A stretch of DNA of 8,297 nt from Opitutaceae bacterium. GTDB taxonomy: Bacteria; Verrucomicrobiota; Verrucomicrobiia; Opitutales; Opitutaceae. Below the pieces are notes generated by a model. The model worked only from the letters and a program-made list of their open reading frames with translations, did no database searches and was not told the DNA's origin. How positions within the stretch are numbered: the stretch's first letter is position 1; each line of letters begins with the position of its first letter. This document shows, in pieces, positions 1 to 4,920 of the stretch. A program made the translations under genes and the position numbers. The DNA lies in the NCBI GenBank assembly GCA_005787865.1, contig SXZN01000003.1:1-8297 (forward strand), written 5' to 3'.

Positions 1-264
1 AGGTCCGAAGGTCATGGCCACCGGATCTTGTACGAGGGGTTCAGCGGCGGCGATTTCCAGTTTAAACCCAGGCATGAGGGTAAAGGCCTGGAGCGCCTCT
101 TCGGGCGTGAGGGCGGGAGCTGCTGGAATTTGATCGGCTGGAACGATTGGTACCTGCGGGGCGCCGAGTTTGTCGGCATTATCGCCGATCTGGGCGCGGG
201 CCAGCGACGCGCTGGCAAAAATAACGAGCAGAAGGAAAATGAGCGAGCGAGGCGGCGAGATCAT
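1..264 (-). CDS. N-terminus of a PVC-type secreted dehydrogenase/heme-binding protein (partial)
   Basis: The minus strand has an open frame from an ATG at 264 to the window edge (88 codons, no stop). Residues 1-24 form a clear Sec signal peptide: positively charged start, hydrophobic core LIFLLLVIFASASLA, and a likely cut after ARA. A Pro/Ala-rich linker follows to about residue 51, then the segment LTPEEALQAFTLMPGFKLEI and AAEPLVQDPVAMTFGP. This matches the start of the large verrucomicrobial and planctomycete proteins annotated as 'putative membrane-bound dehydrogenase' or 'PVC-type heme-binding CxxCH protein', where a 'PEEAL..F.L.PGF..E..AAEPL..DPVA..F' stretch opens a beta-propeller. Those proteins often run to around 1000 residues and carry a C-terminal cytochrome-like CxxCH; neither part is visible here. 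An in-frame ATG at 348 would add 28 residues and bury the signal peptide, so the 264 start is preferred. Family assignment is from memory of the motif. Confidence 0.6.
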   Translation of the reverse strand, partial: MISPPRSLIFLLLVIFASASLARAQIGDNADKLGAPQVPIVPADQIPAAPALTPEEALQAFTLMPGFKLEIAAAEPLVQDPVAMTFGP

Positions 265-395
265 GTAGCAGACAAAAGCGCGAATGAATGGGGAGGTGAG
301 CGCGAGGCCGTTTGGCTCAACGAAGCAGGAAGGTTTTGACCGCTCCATAATTAGTCAAGACTACGCCGATAGCTTCCGCCGCTTGGCGAAATTCG

Positions 396-433
396 AAGGG
401 TGAAATTTCAAATTTAGATCCCTTAATTTTTTT
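396..433 (+). terminator. Weak hairpin followed by a T-run in the left intergenic gap
   Basis: AAGGG (396-400) pairs with CCCTT (420-424), and an inner AAATT/AATTT pair encloses a three-base loop. On the plus strand the hairpin is followed directly by AATTTTTTT (425-433), as in an intrinsic terminator. The stem is short and A/T-rich and no plus-strand gene lies to its left, so it may only be a structural element between two minus-strand genes. It would not work as a T-run terminator for the MFS gene, whose transcript reads A-rich here. Nothing else was recognised in 265-461. Confidence 0.25.
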
Positions 434-461
434 CGCCTTCGGGGTTTTCTGTGGCCCCGGA

Positions 462-1736
462 TTATTCCGGCAGTGCTTTACCTTTAGTTTCGGGCGCTAG
501 CCAGATCAGGCCGAGGCCAGCGACGTAAATGAGGCTGATGATGGCGCCGGCTTTGGCGTAGCTGCCGTCAAAACTCTGCATCAGCGAACCCATTTGCAGG
601 GCACCGACAGCGGCGAGGATACGGCCAGCATTAAAGGACAGGCCTTGGCCCGTCGCGCGCACGCGGGTGGGAAATAATTCCGGTAAATAGAGCGGCAGCC
701 AGCCATAAAAAGCCGCCGTGAGCGCTCCGACGATAAAAGTCATCACGAGGAAAGGGGGGCCGTAAGCATCGATCCCCCGGAAAAGAAAGGCGCAGCTAAT
801 TAAGGAGCCGAGACAAAGAAGGAAATAAGCCAAGCGGCGCGTAATGAAGCGACCGATGTAAGCGCCGAGCATACAACCAAACACTGCGCCGATCCCAGCA
901 CTCATGCCGGTCCAACCTTTGGCGGTGGGGTCGGCCACGCCGGCCATCTTATCGGCCCAGAGCGGCAACCATTGCACCGAACCCCACGTGCCGATCAGCG
1001 CAACCGAGGACAGCGCGGTAGCAATCAGGGTAGTTTTTAAGAGCTTGGGCCCGAAAATTTCCTGCAACGGCTTGATCTTCGTCGGGCTAGCTTTCACCGC
1101 CGCCTGCCATTTTTCTGACTCTGGGATAAAGAGACGGACAATGAAAGTGAGTAAAGCAGGAGCCGCGCCGATCAGCGCCACCCAGCGCCAGGAATCGATC
1201 GTCACTTTGAAAAAGATCGCGATGACGGCAATCAACGCAAAGCCGACGTTTGCGGCGGCCCCAATAATGCCGGCCATCAGGGGACGGTGTTTCTCGGGCC
1301 AGATTTCCATGACTAAGGCAATGCCTAGCGACCACTCGCCACCCATGCCGAGAGCGGCAACGAAGCGCGAGGCGCATAAATGCCAGGGCTCGCGCGCAAA
1401 ATAAATGAGTCCCGTGAAAAGGGAATAAACCAAAATACTCGCAGCCATCGCGCGGACACGGCCGATTTTGTCGCCGAGCCAACCAAACACCACGCCGCCG
1501 CCCGCGGCGCCGATTAAGAAGGCCGCCGTCGCGTAGCCCATCCACTGGGCGACAAACGAATCACTTAACGTTAGCCCCTGCGCCTGTTGCATCTGCAATA
1601 AAGCCGGTCGGGCGATCAAGGGGAATAAGCCCATTTCCATGCCGTCGAACATCCAGCCGAGGAACGCGGCGAGCAGGACGGAGTAGAGTCGCAGTTTATT
1701 GGGTGGATTGAGGTCGGCTGGGGCGGGGGAATTCAT
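462..1736 (-). CDS. MFS transporter, 12 membrane helices
   Basis: A 424-residue integral inner-membrane permease of the major facilitator superfamily. The N-terminal helix contains LGWMFDGMEMGLFPL, a FDG.(D/E) pattern seen in the sialate/aromatic-acid type branches of MFS. The loop between helices 2 and 3 carries the MFS signature GWLGDKIGR (residues 85-93 from this start), and helix 4 begins RFVAALGMGGEWSLG. The C-terminus ends PETKGKALPE, the usual tail motif of the sugar/organic-acid porters. Substrate cannot be read from sequence; an organic acid or sugar acid moved with protons is the likeliest class. An upstream ATG at 1847 would add 37 residues with no MFS features, so the ATG at 1736 is chosen. 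That choice also fits the candidate promoter at 1814-1843. The gene lies 133 bases behind the rhombosortase-like gene on the same strand, so some readthrough is possible, but there is no clear functional tie. No good Shine-Dalgarno sequence is visible. Confidence 0.85.
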   Translation of the reverse strand: MNSPAPADLNPPNKLRLYSVLLAAFLGWMFDGMEMGLFPLIARPALLQMQQAQGLTLSDSFVAQWMGYATAAFLIGAAGGGVVFGWLGDKIGRVRAMAASILVYSLFTGLIYFAREPWHLCASRFVAALGMGGEWSLGIALVMEIWPEKHRPLMAGIIGAAANVGFALIAVIAIFFKVTIDSWRWVALIGAAPALLTFIVRLFIPESEKWQAAVKASPTKIKPLQEIFGPKLLKTTLIATALSSVALIGTWGSVQWLPLWADKMAGVADPTAKGWTGMSAGIGAVFGCMLGAYIGRFITRRLAYFLLCLGSLISCAFLFRGIDAYGPPFLVMTFIVGALTAAFYGWLPLYLPELFPTRVRATGQGLSFNAGRILAAVGALQMGSLMQSFDGSYAKAGAIISLIYVAGLGLIWLAPETKGKALPE

Positions 1737-1754
1737 GCGCGATGGTCGGAAACT

Positions 1755-1799
1755 CGGAGCGAGCTCCGCTGGGTTGTGGGGTGGGGCCTGCCAGCAGGC
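1755..1799 (-). promoter_or_regulatory. Two tandem hairpins in the leader of the MFS gene
   Basis: Two near-perfect palindromes lie within 45 bases upstream of the MFS start. CGGAGCGAGCTCCG (1755-1768) has 5-bp arms around a 4-base loop, and GCCTGCCAGCAGGC (1786-1799) has 5-bp arms around CCAG. Both fall in the roughly 70-base untranslated leader predicted from the candidate promoter at 1814-1843. They could be protein-binding half-sites, RNA stem-loops affecting translation, or chance in GC-rich DNA. The sequence alone does not decide between these. Confidence 0.3.
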
Positions 1800-1813
1800 A
1801 CTGAATGAATAAA

Positions 1814-1843
1814 TTGATAGACCACTGCGCGAATCACTGGCAA
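1814..1843 (-). promoter_or_regulatory. Candidate sigma-70-type promoter for the MFS gene
   Basis: On the minus strand TTGCCA (1843-1838, five of six to TTGACA) is followed after 18 bases by TATCAA (1819-1814, four of six to TATAAT). Transcription would start near 1807. That is downstream of the ATG at 1847, which supports the internal ATG at 1736 as the true MFS start. Promoter consensus for this organism is not known, so confidence is low. Confidence 0.35.
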
Positions 1844-1864
1844 GCAAGCTCCGCCAAATCGACC

Positions 1865-1907
1865 ATAATTTAATTACCGGCGGTCGACCGCGGCGTAATT
1901 CTATTAT
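1865..1907. repeat. Imperfect 43-bp inverted repeat with AT arms and a GC core at the end of the rhombosortase gene
   Basis: ATAAT (1865-1869) and AATTAC (1872-1877) on the left mirror GTAATT (1895-1900) and ATTAT (1903-1907) on the right. The centre is the perfect 12-bp palindrome GCGGTCGACCGC (1880-1891). It overlaps the last codons and the stop of the rhombosortase-like gene. No long T-run follows on either strand, so it is not a textbook intrinsic terminator. It could still be a 3'-end stabilising or terminating hairpin, or a protein-binding palindrome. Confidence 0.4.
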
Positions 1908-2502
1908 GCCGCGCGGCTATCGCCCAAGCGACTAGGGCATACGCCGCGCTCGCCACATGGGCGCTCGTCGCCACCTGAATGCTGGGATCATCAAACTGAA
2001 TCATCCCGCCGCCGCGGCCGCCTTGGATGATTTCAAAAATAATTTCTCCCACATAAATGACGAGCACGCCGGGCCAGAACCAATCCGACCACTGCCGCTG
2101 CCAACCTTGGGCGGCCCAATAAAGCAGGAGACCGAGATTGACCGCACTAAGGCCGCCGTATCGCCCCATGTTGGGATCAAAATAATAAATGATCGCGGAA
2201 ATAAAAGCGGGCATGAGCAGGAGCGCCCAATGACTGAAACGGGCATGACGAGCTTCGAGCAGACCGCCCATGATCATGAATAGACCAGCATCAGCTAAAA
2301 AATGGGGCCAGCCAAAGTGAACGAGATGACCGGTCCAGATGCGCCAATATTGACCAGATAGCAGCGCGGAGCGGTCATAAATCAGTCCATCGCGCCAACT
2401 CGGATTAAATTGAATGATCAGAGTCGCCAAGCCCCCGGCGATAAATAGCCAAGGTAATTTTCCGGGGTATAGTTGGCGGAGCGATTGCAGCGACCGAAGC
2501 AT
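1870..2502 (-). CDS. rrtA: Rhombosortase-like intramembrane serine protease
   Basis: A 210-residue membrane protein of the rhomboid superfamily, best matching the rhombosortases that process GlyGly-CTERM proteins. In this numbering the hallmark block GQYWRIWTGHLVHFGWPHFLAD lies at residues 50-71, the catalytic serine motif YGGLSAVNLG places Ser119, and the catalytic histidine is His182 in TSAHVASAAYA. Hydrophobic helices surround these motifs, and the length agrees with the compact six-helix rhombosortase core. Rhomboids normally have His-x-x-x-Asn near the first block, but here it reads His-Phe-Leu-Ala-Asp; the serine motif is GLSA rather than GxSG. The ATG at 2502 lies 14 bases after the stop of the metalloprotease, which suggests translational coupling. 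A TTG at 2580 (236 residues, overlapping the protease gene by 64 bases) is a possible alternative start. The preceding gene ends in a matching sorting tail, which strongly supports the function. A generic rhomboid protease is the alternative. Confidence 0.78.
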   Translation of the reverse strand: MLRSLQSLRQLYPGKLPWLFIAGGLATLIIQFNPSWRDGLIYDRSALLSGQYWRIWTGHLVHFGWPHFLADAGLFMIMGGLLEARHARFSHWALLLMPAFISAIIYYFDPNMGRYGGLSAVNLGLLLYWAAQGWQRQWSDWFWPGVLVIYVGEIIFEIIQGGRGGGMIQFDDPSIQVATSAHVASAAYALVAWAIAARHNRITPRSTAGN

Positions 2503-2516
2503 GAATATGACGCTGA

Positions 2517-4193
2517 TCAAGTAACCCGCCGACGCCAGCACCGACCGAGGGCCAAACAGCTTAGCACCACGCCAAACCAAAGACTGGGGGCGCCACCGCC
2601 GCCGCCACCGCTACTAGGAGCGGGCGAGGGCGGGACGACTACCGGAGCGGGGGTGACGGTTAATGTCGCGACCGTGCTGGTGACGCTGCCCGCCGTGGTC
2701 GTGAGCTTGACGGTGTAATCGCCGGCGTTGCTGGCTTGAACATTACTTAAGCTGAGGCTGGAACTGGTGGCCCCAGTCAGGGCGACATTTCCGAGCGACC
2801 ATTGATACGCGATCGAGTTGGTGCCCGCCGTGGCGGTAACGCTAAAAACAACATTGGTGCCCGCCGTAGCTGTGGCGCTGGCCGGCTGCGTCGTGATTGC
2901 CGGCAGGGTATTAACGGTGAGCGTGGCGGCGCTGCTGGTCACGGCGCCGATGGAATTACTGACCGTCACCGTGTAGCTGCCCGCGTCGCCACTGGCGGGC
3001 GAGGCGATGGTGTAGGTGGCCGCATTGGCTCCGCTGATACCGTTGACGCCTTTCTGCCACTGGTAAGTCGGGGTAGGATTGCCCGTGGCCACGACACTAA
3101 AGGAAACCGAGGTGCCAGCCGTTACCGTTTTGTTCTCGGGTTGAGTGGTAATAACGGGCGCGTTGCCGATGGCGATTGTCGTGCTGCTAAGATTAAGCGT
3201 CAGGCCTGAGGAGTCGGCGTCGAAACCATCGACGGCGAGGTAGTAAATAGTGCCGCCGACCGCGTTGAAAGTGATGGTGCTCGCCTGGACTATGCCCTGA
3301 TCAATATCATCGTTAGAGGCGATCGTGATTAAACTGGCGAGGGCGGTTCCCGTATAAATCCCCAGCGTGGTGTCCGAGTAACTGCCGCGGGTATCGATGG
3401 TGATCGCCCCGCTGCTCGGGGCAGCCCATTTCCACCACACGGAATGGCCACCGGCATTGTCCGCGTGGCGGGGCTCGCCGATTTCTTTGGTGGCATTGGT
3501 GTTGTAACCGGTAACTTTAGCCGTGCCGTTGCTGAGCACGACGGCGAGGGCGTTCGCAAATTTGTCATTAGCGGGGATGCCTAGGGGGCCGTACAGATTC
3601 TGCGCCCCATCAGTATCGTCTGATGTGATGGTATCGATGGTGCTCACGCGACTATTCATGACCGCGTTGACTGTCTGCGCATCCTCATCCGGATGATCGA
3701 GTCCGAGGGAGTGCCCCAGTTCGTGGATGGCGACGCGCTGCAAGTCGACGATCCCAGTGCGTTTCACGCCGCGGTAGGAGTCCCACGTATATTTTGTATT
3801 AAAGACAATATCTGACTCGGTGCGGCGATTGCCGCTGTACCATGTGGTGGTGACCGCCAGCGTAGTATCGCCGAAAGCTTTGCCAAAAATATCAGCGGCA
3901 AAGGCCATTTCATTTAAGCGGTTACGATCAGTGGCCGCCGCCGCCGCCGCGAGTTGGGGGTTGAATTTAAAATTACCGAGCACGGCGTTCCACGTTTCTG
4001 CGGCGACTTGCGTGCTTGTATTATAGTTGCTGCCGTCGATTAAGGTCGAGGCCGATCCGAGCAACACCCGCATCGTGACCTGGCCTGGATTCCACTTAAT
4101 GGGGAGACCGGTGTTCTTGTTTATAATGAAAGAGAAGCCCCACACCTCAGGCGCAAGACAGACCAAGAGAAGGAGGGCAAAAAAGCGGGCCAC
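2517..4193 (-). CDS. Secreted matrixin-like zinc metalloprotease with Ig-like domains and a GlyGly-CTERM tail
   Basis: A 558-residue exported protease. Residues 1-19 are a signal peptide (ARFFALLLLVCLAPEVWG). The catalytic domain spans about 20-203 and contains HELGHSLGLDH at 157-167, the HExxHxxGxxH zinc site of metzincins with the base Glu158. A downstream Met-turn follows in AVMNS (Met179), so all catalytic features are present. Residues 205-340 form a beta-rich module (NDKFANAL..., SVWWKWAAP, DTTLGIYTG, NDD, YYLAVDGFD) resembling pre-peptidase C-terminal-type domains common in Verrucomicrobia. Two Ig-like domains follow (346-428 and 431-514), each opening ITTQP and closing with TLTV. A Pro/Ser linker then leads to six glycines, a hydrophobic stretch and a WRRR end. 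The start is GTG, 4 bases after the stop of the upstream gene, with no visible Shine-Dalgarno. A prodomain seems absent, since catalytic-domain-like sequence starts just after the signal peptide. The true substrate is unknown. Confidence 0.87.
   Translation of the reverse strand: MARFFALLLLVCLAPEVWGFSFIINKNTGLPIKWNPGQVTMRVLLGSASTLIDGSNYNTSTQVAAETWNAVLGNFKFNPQLAAAAAATDRNRLNEMAFAADIFGKAFGDTTLAVTTTWYSGNRRTESDIVFNTKYTWDSYRGVKRTGIVDLQRVAIHELGHSLGLDHPDEDAQTVNAVMNSRVSTIDTITSDDTDGAQNLYGPLGIPANDKFANALAVVLSNGTAKVTGYNTNATKEIGEPRHADNAGGHSVWWKWAAPSSGAITIDTRGSYSDTTLGIYTGTALASLITIASNDDIDQGIVQASTITFNAVGGTIYYLAVDGFDADSSGLTLNLSSTTIAIGNAPVITTQPENKTVTAGTSVSFSVVATGNPTPTYQWQKGVNGISGANAATYTIASPASGDAGSYTVTVSNSIGAVTSSAATLTVNTLPAITTQPASATATAGTNVVFSVTATAGTNSIAYQWSLGNVALTGATSSSLSLSNVQASNAGDYTVKLTTTAGSVTSTVATLTVTPAPVVVPPSPAPSSGGGGGGAPSLWFGVVLSCLALGRCWRRRVT
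2520..2609 (-). other. GlyGly-CTERM-like sorting signal at the protease C-terminus
   Basis: Residues 529-558 consist of GGGGGGAPS, a hydrophobic segment WFGVVLSCLALG and a basic end RCWRRRVT. This three-part layout (glycine motif, membrane span, arginine cluster) is the form of the GlyGly-CTERM signal cut by rhombosortase. PEP-CTERM, the other common verrucomicrobial signal, would show Val-Pro-Glu-Pro, which is missing. A Pro/Ser-rich spacer separates the tail from the last Ig-like domain, as expected for a surface-displayed or released protein. Confidence 0.72.
2652..3158 (-). repeat. Two tandem Ig-like domains encoded in the protease gene
   Basis: Residues 346-428 and 431-514 are two copies of the same fold. 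Each runs ITTQP, then TAGT with a following VxFSV, then YQW, then (G)xYTV, then TxATLTV. They have diverged clearly, so this is an old domain duplication and not a recent DNA repeat. Such domains usually serve as spacers or as adhesion modules on extracellular enzymes. Confidence 0.75.
3693..3725 (-). other. Zinc-binding catalytic site of the metalloprotease
   Basis: These 33 bases encode HELGHSLGLDH: zinc ligands His157, His161 and His167, catalytic base Glu158, and the turn Gly164. The sequence was checked codon by codon on the minus strand. All residues needed for activity in the metzincin clan are present. Confidence 0.9.
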
Positions 4194-4197
4194 GGGA

Positions 4198-4812
4198 TTA
4201 TTTGGCCAATTCCGTTGTCGCCTCGGCGCGCGCGCCCGCGGCGCGGATTTTCTGCATGAAGGCGGCGGTCGTCATCGGCCGAGCTTGGGGGTTTAAGCGT
4301 TTGACCGCATCCCAACTCATCAGGGGCAGAGCGACATCCTGCTCGCTGTAGAGCGGCAGCCCATTGCTGCGTAGAATCAATTCTTGGCCGGATTGAGCTT
4401 CTTTATAAACCACATACAGTCCGTGCATGATACCGACCAGTGGGTAGATTTGCTGGCCGTTGCCTTGCACGAAAAGAATATTTTCCTCGCCGAGGTGGAA
4501 TTTCGGCGCGCCCTCGATCACGAGTTCTTCCGCGCCGATGCGGCCCCCGACAAATTCCAGTACCAGCGGTTGCGGTGGGGTGCCTTTGATGATCTCGCGT
4601 AATTCTAAGGTGACTTTGCTCAGGATGTAAGGGCGGCCCTGATTGTCCCGCCATTCAGGGGTGATGGACGTGATCACCCCCCGCACGACGTAATCAGCCT
4701 GACCGACCAATTGTTCAAAATTCGGCGCTTCCACGCTCGTGGCATTACTAGGTGCCGGGAACAGCCCTAGTCCAGCAATCATGCCTAGCAGACTCAGCAA
4801 ACGAAAAGACAT
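4198..4812 (-). CDS. Small secreted protein of unknown function, partner gene of the matrixin protease
   Basis: A 204-residue exported protein; no named family was recognised. The start at 4812 gives a compact signal peptide (SFRLLSLLGMIAGLGLFPAPSNA) with a likely cut after SNA. The ATG at 4857 would add 15 residues before it and lies upstream of the transcript start predicted from the promoter at 4859-4886. The mature part begins with NFEQLVGQADYVVRGVITSI, continues with strands rich in alternating hydrophobic residues (SKVTLELREIIKG, LVLEFVGGRIG), then GAPKFHLGEENILFVQGNG and YPLVGIMHGLYVV. This suggests a small beta-barrel or sandwich. Its stop lies 4 bases before the metalloprotease GTG, so the two are almost certainly co-transcribed and may be translationally coupled. 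A role as inhibitor, chaperone or surface partner of the protease is an inference from position; the sequence shows no enzymatic motif. Confidence 0.8.
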   Translation of the reverse strand: MSFRLLSLLGMIAGLGLFPAPSNATSVEAPNFEQLVGQADYVVRGVITSITPEWRDNQGRPYILSKVTLELREIIKGTPPQPLVLEFVGGRIGAEELVIEGAPKFHLGEENILFVQGNGQQIYPLVGIMHGLYVVYKEAQSGQELILRSNGLPLYSEQDVALPLMSWDAVKRLNPQARPMTTAAFMQKIRAAGARAEATTELAK

Positions 4813-4858
4813 AGGGCGGTGACGGGGTGAAGCGTTTTTTATCTGAGCTACTGGCATA

Positions 4859-4886
4859 ATCCTAGTCGAGAAATACGCTTCGTCAA
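4859..4886 (-). promoter_or_regulatory. Candidate promoter for the secreted protein-metalloprotease-rhombosortase operon
   Basis: On the minus strand TTGACG (4886-4881, five of six to consensus) is followed after 16 bases by TAGGAT (4864-4859, four of six to TATAAT). A transcript would begin near 4852, about 40 bases before the ATG at 4812. It sits in the short gap behind guaB, in which no clear terminator hairpin was found, so readthrough from guaB is also possible. Confidence 0.4.
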
Positions 4887-4920
4887 ACAGGCTGAGGTAA
4901 ATAAATTGACTCGTGGAAAA

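Noticed and set aside
12..218. Minus-strand ORF of 68 codons at the left edge
   Set aside because: It is Pro/Arg-rich in a shifted frame; the frame starting at 264 on the same strand gives a signal peptide and a recognisable PVC protein start.
904..1404. Plus-strand ORF of 166 codons
   Set aside because: It lies antisense within the MFS gene, whose motifs run through the whole region.
1087..1545. Minus-strand ORF of 152 codons, Arg-rich
   Set aside because: Out-of-frame shadow of the MFS gene; the Arg-rich composition is typical of a shifted reading of GC-rich coding DNA.
462..2502. Functional link between the MFS transporter and the rhombosortase cluster
   Set aside because: They share strand and order only; a candidate promoter and a structured gap separate them, and no known rhombosortase system needs an MFS permease.
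2517..2652. PEP-CTERM signal and exosortase alternative for the protease tail
   Set aside because: There is no Val-Pro-Glu-Pro motif; six glycines precede the membrane segment and a rhomboid-type enzyme lies next door.
3931..3953. GCC-type triplet run in the protease gene
   Set aside because: It encodes a short poly-alanine loop in the catalytic domain; it is too short for a meaningful repeat feature.
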